Positions 1 to 9,328 of a DNA stretch of 64,000 bases are shown here, in pieces (positions within the stretch are counted from its first letter, which is position 1; every line of letters starts with the position of its first letter). The notes under the pieces are model-generated. The model ran no database searches. It was not told where the DNA came from and saw only the letters and a list, made by a program, of their open reading frames with translations. The position numbers and the translations under genes were made by a program. The stretch comes from Chrysoporthe austroafricana (Eukaryota > Ascomycota > Sordariomycetes > Diaporthales > Cryphonectriaceae): contig JYIP02000005.1 of assembly GCA_001051155.2 (NCBI GenBank), positions 2,046,001 to 2,110,000 on the forward strand, in the 5' to 3' direction.

Positions 1-2520
1 GCGGAAGGCGTTGACAAGGTCATCGTACACTGCCTTTTGACGATCAGGCATGTCGCAATAGATGACCTTGCGAGTCTTGGGGGGCAAGGTTGACACTTCC
101 TCCTTCTTGCGCACCAGAATGAACGGCTCTAAAATGCTTCGAGCGCGTTGGATGCGGTCGCTCAGAAGCGTAGCACCCTCACTAACCTCCTTCAAGGACG
201 CCTTCTGCCTGAACAGCTCCTCGATGTGTATGCGGTCGCGCTGGAAGAGATCCGGCGAGAGGAAGTTCAGAAGCGACATCATCTCCATGATGTTGTTCTG
301 GATGGGGGTGCCCGTGATCAGAACCTTCCAATTTGCATTGATCCGAATGAGGTCTGAGTACGACTTGATGTTCGCATTCTTCAGTCTGTGACCCTCATCA
401 AAAAAGGCTGTGTTGATGCCGATCTTGTCCATCCAGATAGCATCCTTCGTACGGCTCATCTGCGAGAACGACGTGAGGATGACGTGGCACTTTTCATCCG
501 AGTCCAAGATCTCACGCGCTAGCTCGTCCCGTACGTCAGGATGACCAGAGTATACGATCACAGAGAGATCCGGAGCAAACTTGTCGAACTCAATCTGCCA
601 ATTGTCGACCAACGTTGGAGGAACGACAACCAGGTTGGGTCCAGGTCTGTTCTTCAAGAGGCCGGATTTGTGGGCGTCAAGAAGAAGCGCCAGGAAAGAG
701 ATGACCTGGCAAGTCTTGCCGGTACCCATATCATCTGCCAGAACGCCTCCGAACCCACGAGTGTACAGCTGCCACATCCAGTTCATTCCGTACAGCTGGT
801 ACGGGAATAGCTTGAGAATGACCGACTCGGGCTCTCGCGGGAAGGGCAGCGCGCCGGCGTCAATAGTGGTGACGGCAGAATCATTGATCTGGCCGAATTT
901 GTCCATCTTCCAGGCATTGATCTTCGATCGAATGATAGTGCCTTGGGTTTCGCATTGCTCGACGATTCGGTCAATCGCGTTGAGACGCTTGATATGCTGG
1001 TTGAGTTCATAGAACACATCTTCCCCTAGGTGAACTTTCTCCTTTCTCTTGCGAAGTGTCTTGTACTGGTACACGGCTCTGACCTGGACGATATTGTGGA
1101 AGGGCCGCTTGGAGATGAAGAACTTTGCGTTGTCCTTGGAGACCTTTGCGTCGGCGGCAAGCTGATCCACAGTACAGGTCTCTAGGTACTGCACGATCTT
1201 GGCAGCACGCTTCGCTCCGACCCGAGGCTGGTCGGCATCCACCTGCTTAGGAGATCGTGACTTCGTCCGGCCTTCATCTTCCTCGTCAGTCTCCTCAGCC
1301 TCGTCCGACTCAGACTGATAGTTATCTCCGTCGTCCTTAATGCTGGAGATGGATGCGTTGTCATCATCGGAGTCGGAATCAATAAGGTTGATGAGAGGTG
1401 CAGCTGTAGGCTGCGAGGAGTTGGTCGCGTTGGCAGGGTTACGTCCTCGCACAAGGCGTCTGCGCTTCGGCTCAAGGACAAGAGACGGGCTGCGAGATGC
1501 AGAGGAGCGCTTCAGGGGAGACGACGATGATTCGAACGCTTTATCACCCAGCAAAGCCTTAGCGGCAGCGTCCATATCATCCTTCTTCCGCGTAAGCATC
1601 GAGGCGCAGATGTACAAGGAAAACCTTCTGCCTGTCTTCTCGCGAAGCTTCCTGGCCCTCATCTGAGTACGGGCGTCGAAGTTCTTCTCGAAATCGGCTG
1701 CCTGTTGAGCAGCTTTGATGATTCGAGAATCCTTCGGCGGACTTGCGGGTGCCTTGCGCTGGAAAGACGTGCGTATAATGTCGGCACGGGTGGAACGGTC
1801 AGGGCTCGAACTGTCCGAACGAGCACGGTACTTGGGGTTCTGGTGAAGCTCATCACTGGACTCGCTGATGCTCAGCTTGCGCTTGGGGGTGCGGCTGGTG
1901 ATCCTAGTTCCATCTGGCTTGATCTCGACTCTGGTTCCGTCCGGTCTGTCCTCAGTTGCGGTCCCGTCCGGCTTTATGCTCTTGGTGATGATGGCCTGAG
2001 GTGGTCGATAGGTAGTGCCGGAAGGGAGCATGCCAAAGATGGAGGGGCGAGGTCGTTGCAGCTGGACCGGAGAGGAGTTGAAAGGCGAAGAACGAGGAAC
2101 CTCAATCTTGCCTGCAGGTGAAGACTTAGCGCTGTAGGGCGACGTGCTGTCACTGCGAGAAGAGGAGCCAGTGGCTCGGCCCCTGGCGCTCAAGCCGGCT
2201 GTTGGGCGATTGGTGATCTGAGTAGGCTGAGTGCCGGTCTGAGAAGCGCTCTTCGAGCTGCTGGGAGTGAAGCGGTTGATAATCTGGGTGGGCTGGGTGC
2301 CCTTCGAGATGCTGGCCTTTGCTCCACCAAGGGTCTTTCGGTTGATGACCTGGGTAGGCTGCGTGAAGTAGGGAGAGCAGTCGTCAGTGACAACATCGTC
2401 GTCATCGTCATCACTCAGGTTGATAGGATCCTTGCGAGAGCCCCGGCTGCTTGCAGGATTCACCTTCGCGTCGTGCCCGGGTCGACCGGGCGAGGTGAGT
2501 GGCGACGAAGAGAACGCCAT
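1..2520 (-). CDS. FUN30: Fun30/SMARCAD1-type SNF2 chromatin remodeller, N-terminal 840 residues (gene runs off left edge)
   Basis: One uninterrupted reading frame runs from the ATG at 2520-2518 to base 1 with no stop, so the C-terminal helicase lobe lies outside the window. No in-frame ATG occurs upstream before a stop. Residues 1-500 are low-complexity, Ser-rich and acidic. They hold two SUMO-interaction-like motifs (PINLSDDDDDD at about 32-42, PLINLIDSDSDDD at about 375-387), three TQPTQ-x-x-NR repeats (about 53-105) and three PDGT repeats (about 184-206). The SNF2 ATPase lobe starts near 570: Walker A DDMGTGKT at 596-603, Walker B DEGH at 708-711, and the ITGTPIQNN block at 735-743. DEGH and the TCQVISF block after Walker A fit the Fun30/Fft/SMARCAD1 branch, known for nucleosome remodelling in heterochromatin and DNA-end resection. 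The Walker A Thr (DDMGTGKT, where DDMGLGKT is usual) is unusual. The call as SNF2 is certain; the Fun30 subfamily is likely. Confidence 0.9.
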   Translation of the reverse strand, partial: MAFSSSPLTSPGRPGHDAKVNPASSRGSRKDPINLSDDDDDDVVTDDCSPYFTQPTQVINRKTLGGAKASISKGTQPTQIINRFTPSSSKSASQTGTQPTQITNRPTAGLSARGRATGSSSRSDSTSPYSAKSSPAGKIEVPRSSPFNSSPVQLQRPRPSIFGMLPSGTTYRPPQAIITKSIKPDGTATEDRPDGTRVEIKPDGTRITSRTPKRKLSISESSDELHQNPKYRARSDSSSPDRSTRADIIRTSFQRKAPASPPKDSRIIKAAQQAADFEKNFDARTQMRARKLREKTGRRFSLYICASMLTRKKDDMDAAAKALLGDKAFESSSSPLKRSSASRSPSLVLEPKRRRLVRGRNPANATNSSQPTAAPLINLIDSDSDDDNASISSIKDDGDNYQSESDEAEETDEEDEGRTKSRSPKQVDADQPRVGAKRAAKIVQYLETCTVDQLAADAKVSKDNAKFFISKRPFHNIVQVRAVYQYKTLRKRKEKVHLGEDVFYELNQHIKRLNAIDRIVEQCETQGTIIRSKINAWKMDKFGQINDSAVTTIDAGALPFPREPESVILKLFPYQLYGMNWMWQLYTRGFGGVLADDMGTGKTCQVISFLALLLDAHKSGLLKNRPGPNLVVVPPTLVDNWQIEFDKFAPDLSVIVYSGHPDVRDELAREILDSDEKCHVILTSFSQMSRTKDAIWMDKIGINTAFFDEGHRLKNANIKSYSDLIRINANWKVLITGTPIQNNIMEMMSLLNFLSPDLFQRDRIHIEELFRQKASLKEVSEGATLLSDRIQRARSILEPFILVRKKEEVSTLPPKTRKVIYCDMPDRQKAVYDDLVNAFR

Positions 2521-3602
2521 GATGTCGCTGTCTGGCGGTGGAAGTGATATGAACAAGTTGGGGACTGATTTGAGTATCGCGCACTGCGCGATGGATCGGC
2601 ACAGGCTGGCAAATGGGTGAAGGAGACGATAAGGTGAGAAGGGGTATGGTGAGGTGAAAGTCAAGGCTCAAGTGATAAGGCGCGTAGTGCGCGTGGTGAA
2701 TTGAGCTCGACTTCGTCCGTCGAGATGCGCGTCTGTTCCAGACTTCAACGCGCGAAATTGGACTGAACGATCTCGAGACTTGGCACGAGAGAACGAAAGG
2801 AATTTCAGCTCAGTCCATGGTTTGACGAGTCGAGTTTAAATAGTGAACTGGTCGACGGCGAAGGTGGAAATTCCGGCTGCAGCGTTATTGTCACTGCAGG
2901 TCCAATCTATTGTGGGGACGCGGCCAAAACTGAGAATTAAAAAAAAAAAAAAAAAAAAGAGACAGAACAATGGGAGTCGCGAATGAGACACGCTCAAGCC
3001 AGCCACTCAGGGACAAGCATCTGATCTTTTTTGACGCGCTGCCACGTGCAAGATTTAAATGCAACAATGCAACAACGCAATAATCAGTCTGAAATCCCCA
3101 TTGAACCGACTTTATTCTGCGCAAAAACTCGCAGAAAATTACAGCAAGGTGAGAAAAGCTATAGATTTTGCAGCAGGGATTTCTTAGAGGTTGGACATTG
3201 GCGTTGGCCGGTGCTCGTGGCATAATGGTAGGTGGTGCCTCTACCTGTTAGGTAAAAAGTGCTTGAGTAGATGGAATCCGCTCGCCAGCCACGGCACCTG
3301 GAAATGCCGTTATTTAGAGCCAACAGGCAGGTTGAGCCTGACTCTCATACACCCAAGGAAAGGAAGGCGGGGAAAATATTCCAGATAGAGGACGCTAAAA
3401 ATAATTCAAGTGGTGAAATGTGAAGGAAATCTGAACCGTGTCAATAACCATTACAGTGCTTTCAGGGCACCCCTGTTAGTACTCGGGTACTCACAACAGG
3501 AGGTAGCGACGTACCTCAACCCGGTGACCTCACTTCCGCATCGTTGCCTGCCTTCAAACCACCAGTACTCTTCCCACCTTTGGCCCAGATCTCGTCGTCA
3601 AG
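2521..3602. promoter_or_regulatory. Divergent intergenic region between FUN30-like gene and VMA21
   Basis: About 1.1 kb separates the two start codons, so both promoters should lie here. The clearest feature is a run of 20 A at 2939-2958 (a T tract on the FUN30-like strand). Such dA:dT tracts are common nucleosome-excluding promoter elements in fungi. No coding frame or RNA gene was recognised. Confidence 0.5.
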
Positions 3603-4073
3603 ATGGCCACCCGCAGGATCATTTCGACGGAGAAGACCATTCTCGATAAAGATGACACCGTAGGCGCCAGCCCGGCGGCCGGTGAGAAGTCCGACATCAA
3701 GCCGGCCGTGCCCACGTAAGGAGCTTCGTGCCCACGCCGTGGAAGGCCGCACTCTCTGACTCTCGACAGGGACGTCATCATGAAGCTCCTCGGCTTCACG
3801 TTGGCCATGATCGTCATGCCTATCGGGTCGTACTTTGCGACTGTGGACACCGTGTTCAAAGGTGAGTCAGCTCGGCGTGGGAAGCTGGGATGTTGAAGAG
3901 TTGCCGGGGAGCAGAAGGTGCGACGAGTACGTGGCTAATGGGCAACTCCAGGCAACTCCACCTTTGCAGGTGCTCTGGCGGCAATCATGGCTAACGTCGT
4001 ACTGATCGCCTATGTCGTCGTCGCCATGAAGGAGGACCAGTCGGAGCAACAAGAGACGAAGAAGGACCGCTAA
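3603..4073 (+). CDS. VMA21: VMA21, vacuolar ATPase assembly integral membrane protein
   Basis: Three exons (3603-3715, 3770-3861, 3952-4073) join to 108 residues. Vma21 is an ER chaperone that helps assemble the V0 sector of the V-ATPase and escorts it to the Golgi. The protein starts MATRRIISTEKTILDKDD, followed by a first membrane segment (LLGFTLAMIVMPIGSYFATV), a short loop with GNSTFAG, and a second membrane segment (AAIMANVVLIAYVVVAM). The acidic, Lys-rich tail ends in KKDR, resembling the dilysine-type ER-retrieval ending of the family. Length and motif order match filamentous-fungal Vma21. Both introns use GT-AG (GTAAGG and GTGAGT donors). The second acceptor sits at the junction of a perfect 10-bp tandem duplication (3941-3960). 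Splice positions are inferred but keep the conserved peptide intact. Confidence 0.95.
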
Positions 4074-7000
4074 TGAGATGATCTTAGAGCATTGGCCTCC
4101 TTTCGGGGGGGGGGGGGTTGCAGTGGATGTTGTGACTGGCCAAAAGGGTCGTTGCGGACTGAGGACACTGGCGTTATGGCAATTCGCCTCGTTGGGGAAC
4201 AGCTGGTCATGAACAGTGTCGCTTCCGGCGGAGGGACATAGTCATTGAAGTGGCACTGAGGCAAACTAATATATTAAAGGAGCCGCAGCATGTCACGAGA
4301 AATCGCATCTTCTTTCGGTGAAGGAACGCCTTTCGACCGGCACAAAGACCAAGTGTACCCTCTAGGGCAGTCAGGTGGCAAGAGCCCCTCCTGCGGCGGA
4401 ATAAAATGTTACATGGAGCGATATCTTGGCAAAGTATCTCAATCTCGGACAGTCGAATCGATAGGCATATCGCAATTCGTGCCCCGTCTTTGGTTACTTT
4501 CTGGTGTTCTATTCCTCAGTGACGCTCTCTATGGAGTATGAAGAAGGCAAGAGAAGGCCGGGCGGAGAGACTCCGGAAGCATCCCTTCGTTCGTCTAGAG
4601 AGTGCCTTCAAGCACAATCATCCGGACCCCCTTCCCTTCTACCATGGACTCATACACTATTGACTTCAGTCTAATGAAGAGACAAGCATCCCAGTTTAGA
4701 GGGCACCTGAAGCCGCGAATATTGACACATGCACAAGGATCGTGTCAGGACGTGCCCAGGCTCCAACGCCTTCCCACGAAGTATCTTCTGGACGCCTGTC
4801 TGTCCCCGCCGCTGGCACTCTCATGCACAATTTCCTCAGTTTTGATGATGATGATGATGATTACCTCGCTTCTAATCAAGCAAAAGTTGTCCTGGTGGAC
4901 AATCTCCCAGGCGAGCTGGGCTAGATTTGTGCTAACTCTGTCCTGGGAAAGCTCCTCCTCTCGGTCTGGATCATACATGATATGACTTCGTCGGCCTGTA
5001 GCCGTCTAAGGCGAGTAAAGTTGAGAGAGGCAACTGTTAGGGACTGTGGTCTCCCAGAGAGGAGGTCCATGAAGATGCTGACCACGTATCTCGAGTAGCA
5101 ACCCTGGGGGGAAATTCGGAGGGACTTTACCCCTCCTATCTCTCTCTTCTTTTGAATTTGATACATCTTAGTGATATTTTCTCCCACATCTGAGGCCCGA
5201 TTTAGGTTTTCAGTAAGAACAGACCTTTTATGGTAGAAATGCAGAGCCGAAAGACGCTATTCCTGGGGCTAATAAGACTTTATGAGCCGAGGAGGGGCGA
5301 GCAGAGTGTACGATCAAGTCAATAAATATAGCAATCTGATTGCCGATCGGCCCTCCGCACCCTATATTTCTCTTTTGATGCATTGGATTCCCAGTTGAGA
5401 CAGGCGTCTACAGACAAGAGCGTCAAGGACCCAGTTCGGCGTGGCACAGCACCCCGAGCACACGCCCTCCCCCGGGAGTCTCGGATACCAAGACAAGGCA
5501 CGTAATACTCTTTGTCAAAATTTGCTTCGACCAAAGCTTCTCATCAGATCACTTCGGATGTGGAAGTTCGGCGCCGAATCGAACAAATTTCACACCACAG
5601 ATTCAGACTAGGAAACCTTGGATCCGAATCAGTACTCTCCTGAAGCAAATCTGCTGGAGAGATGTCTCTGAAAGGAGAAGCATCCCATACGAGCAAACGC
5701 TCTATAGAGAGTGATTACCTCTACACAGCTGGTATAAATCCTGGATCATCCGCATCCCCGCCTCTGGGGTGACAGAGAGCGATGTGGACTGGATGTAGTC
5801 CTCCCAGGTGACAGATCGTGAGCTTCCATAAGGTATGTGGCGCTGGTTCCCATCAACCAGGAGTAAAGAAACCGCTCTCCTGTCTCAGCCCACCTCGGAA
5901 GTTAGAAATCTATCGGGAGCATCATATTACGAAGCACAATCCTCAACGTTCCCAATATCTAGGACCTGAGGCGGTGGCCCCTCGGCATTCCTCGTATGTC
6001 CGTGTGACGGCCATCCGAAGACCGTGAGGAAGCATATCACTTGCCAGCCCCGTGCCAACTTTAAGCTTTCGTTTCTCCCAAGCGTCTCTTCATTCAGCAG
6101 TTTGAACTTAATCGATGCCGAGACGGCCGTCGAGGCCTAAGTCCCTAGTTCGACCCGACGATGCCGGCGTAGATTGTCGTGTGCAAAAGCGCGTTTTAGT
6201 CGTTGCTTCCCTCATGTCCACAGGTTCTAAAAGGGATCAATACGCTCAGTCTGACGTTGCTTGCTTGATCATGCTCCCACTTAAAATCTGTTGTGAGGTT
6301 CTGAGGCGCCAAAAGGTCTTGAACCTGCCGGGTGATGTGCCGTTGGACCCGAAGCCCATCGAAGGCTTGATGCCCCGCGTTGTTGACCGTGATTTTCGTT
6401 TGAGGGATCTCGCTGGATTGGTTCTGTCCCTGATGGCCGCCAGCCTCCGGAGCTGACCTATCTATAATGCACCGCGACTTGATCAGCGACTTGATCAACT
6501 TTGCCCTACTACGTGTACTCGCTTGAGCACGAACCCTCCCATGAACAGGCTGAACTCCGATCAATACCCTTTCTTACTCTATTGATGAACCTCGAATCAT
6601 TGTACTGGGTCAGGGACATCTGGGGACGTAACATGGATGATTTAACGTGTCCTTTCTTCCATTGTGAGGCACGCAGGTTTCAAGTTCGGCCTGATCAAGA
6701 CGACCGATGTGCTTCTATCCGATGTCAATCGACGGATCTCATCTCTGGCCTGGCTATTCCGTCCCATCCTTTTCGCCTGGTTTCCACACGTGTACCCTGC
6801 CGCTCCGAGACATAAGAATGATAATGAGTGTCCTTGGAAGTGACCGACATATGTCACTGCAACTAGCCTGCCGGCGCAAAGTGTTCCGCCCCGAATATAT
6901 CCTTATACAAAAATGCGACAGTTTCGTTCCGAAAATTGCAGTCCACAGGCACCAGCGTCTGGTGTCAAATATTAGTAATTTCATGCAGTCCTTGTGCAGA

Positions 7001-7828
7001 CACAGCACTGTCTCTTTTCAATCATATGTACCCATGCCCTCATCCATTCGTCCATATCCTCGAAAAGTCATCAAGTGAGCCACTGACAAGTCGACGCCGC
7101 AAAAGCCGTGACCTTAACAAATCGGATCCAGAAAATGAAAGTTGAAATCAAGGCAACGTAAATCAGGGGTTCAATCAGGTGTGGTGTCGTGCTTTTCGTT
7201 GCGATGATTGTCGGCATTAAACTTGAGTATGCTTGCTTAGGTCCCCCCGTCTAGCATGGTGCAGAATGTGTTTCGATGATCGCCTTGTGCGAGGAAGGTC
7301 TCGAACAGCTGCAGCGCGAGTGTAAAATCTGATCCACGGCACTGAGTCCTTCTCGCAAACCAGTGTTGTTTTGGGGGCTTGTGATATGCGTTACGGGCTA
7401 TACGAGCTTATGGCGGAAGAACGCCCTCCGGGGGACCGGAGAGTTTCCGCAAACTCTAGCCTCTGAGGACTCATCGAAGCCATCACCAGTCGGCTGGCAG
7501 TGAAGAGCATCGTGGACAACACAAATCATTGATGTTGTGGTGTTGCCTTGATTCCGTCCCTCGACGACTTGTCGATCTTCTCCTCCTTATTAGGCAGCCT
7601 CTTGTGGGGCGGCCTAGGCGTTCGGTCATGGTCAGCCGGGTCAGTCGGGTCATTAGAATATGTCGTTTTCTCCTTTTGGAACAGAGTTCGGCTGTCCGGC
7701 GTAACCGTCCGGTCCGAATCTGTTCCAGACTGGCTTCCAACCCTAGTGCTCCGCTATGGCTCGCTTCTGGGTTGAGAATCACCCAGACCACCCCCACGCA
7801 ACAAGCCGTCACCGTCTTCGGGAGCGTC
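4074..7828. other. Gene-free stretch, no gene recognised
   Basis: About 3.75 kb between the VMA21 stop and the stop of the DUF2406 gene. Short open frames occur on both strands, but none has a recognisable domain, low-complexity bias or plausible splice continuation. Simple-sequence features are a run of 13 G (4105-4117) just after VMA21 and six GAT units (4844-4861). The part next to VMA21 and the part below 7828 presumably carry 3' untranslated sequence. No transposon ends or tRNA were found. Confidence 0.4.
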
Positions 7829-9328
7829 TTAGTTCCCCTTGCCAATGCCGAAGAGGCTCCTGCGTTTCTTTTGCTTCTCTGGCAGAGCCTGGGTATTTTG
7901 TACAGGCTTCCTCAACATGGGGCCATCCTTGTGTGGTGGAGGTGGTGCAGCTCCACCGGCCGGGCTTCCATACTGTGAGGCACCACTGCCACCCAATGTG
8001 AATGACGATGGTGGATAGTCAGCGGCCTGACTGAACCCGATGCCATAGTCGTTGACAGGCTCTGGCTGGCGCTTGGGTGGAGACTGACGACGCTCGATCG
8101 AGCTGTTGTCAGAAGTTGTAGGATCTCCTGGTGTTCCAGAACCTGAGGCCACTGTGTCGTATGACCGGTCGCCGTAGTACGGGTTGCCGCCGGCAGCTCG
8201 CTGGTTGTACTGCGCCTCTGAGTTCATTCGAGGGGCACGTCGTCGATCTTGAGATGGACCCCATCGGCCCTGCTGCTGCTGCTGCTGCTGCTGTTGGTCG
8301 TAGTAGCTGTCGGCTCGGAAGGCACCCGACTGAGGCCGGCTGGCCTGTGCCTCACCACCGTAGTAGCTCTGGTGCTGATAGCGACCTGGTAGAAAATACG
8401 TCAGCCATGCTGGTCAATCCAAAACCGAGGAAGACGCAATGCATGATAAGTGAAATAGATTAACTTACCACCGTTCGCATGGTAACTATTCCGTGGGTTC
8501 CAGCCGCTCACCACGGATTCATTGTCTGAAGCGGAAATTGGTAAGTCAATGAGCGCCCAAGAGGAAGAGATAGATGGGAGGGAAGCGTTTAAGACCAAGT
8601 TCCTCCTCTTCTCTCCCGTTCTCCGGTTTCATTGGCTTGATATATTTCTCCCTCCTACCTCAAGGGCTCTCTATGATATGTGTGTCTTGTTTCCACTCCT
8701 TTTGGGTTGATTGGGCTCGGTGATGGATGCGGTGATTGGAATAGTTACCTCCTGTGTTGATCACTGAAGATCTCTCGTTGCGTCTGATGGCACTCTCGAA
8801 ACCTCTTATTGTATCAAGAGGCCTCTCCAGTCTCCAGCGCGTAGGATTGGATTGATCCGGGTCGGCTGCGAAGGCGAGTCAGAATCACAATCTAACTCCG
8901 CATGCGAGAGACTTACTGATAACGTTTCCGGCCTTGTCCGTGTGCTCCATCATGCGCAGGCTTCCCATCGTATTGCTGGCTTGCGCCGCAATCAACGCTG
9001 CGGGAAAGTGTCAGTTGTTTGAGATATGTTGCGCAATCTAGGATTTGGTGCCAAACATACCAGGCTCCGCCTCGTTCATGGCCATAGTCGGATCAGCCTT
9101 GCTGTGCAGTCGCTTTGCTTCCTTCTCGAAGTGTGTCTCTACAGTGTTACTGTGGTCCTTGTCCGAACTACCCTGAGACCGAAAACTGAATGCCCTAGAC
9201 CGAGTCCTCGTCTTGGGCGGTCGGGTGTGAGCGGGCTGCGCAGGTTGATAAGGAGTCTGCTGGTACCCAGAATTCTGGTGCTGGCCTGGTGGCGCCGGCA
9301 GAGGATGCCTGTTCTGTTGCGACTCCAT
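7829..9328 (-). CDS. DUF2406-family protein (fungal, function unknown)
   Basis: Five exons on the minus strand (9328-9061, 8997-8917, 8865-8749, 8525-8469, 8385-7829) join to 359 residues. All four introns have GT-AG ends and keep frame. The N-terminal part carries a conserved block running from HFEKEAKRLHSKADPTMAMNEAEP through AAQASNTMGSLR to NPTRWRLERPLDTIRGFE. I recognise it as the DUF2406 domain, found in small fungal proteins such as yeast YMR295C. The C-terminal half is predicted disordered: Gln/Tyr/Pro/Gly-rich, with nine consecutive Gln encoded by CAA plus eight CAG (8270-8296), and a basic end with KKRRSLFGIGKG. No membrane segment or signal peptide. Biochemical function is unknown. 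The domain call rests on the conserved block; the disordered tail is not informative. Confidence 0.88.

Noticed and set aside
4290..7500. RIP-degraded transposon in the gene-free stretch
   Set aside because: Base composition is not strongly A/T-shifted and no terminal repeats or transposase/RT motifs were readable; a dinucleotide RIP-index calculation would be needed to reopen it.
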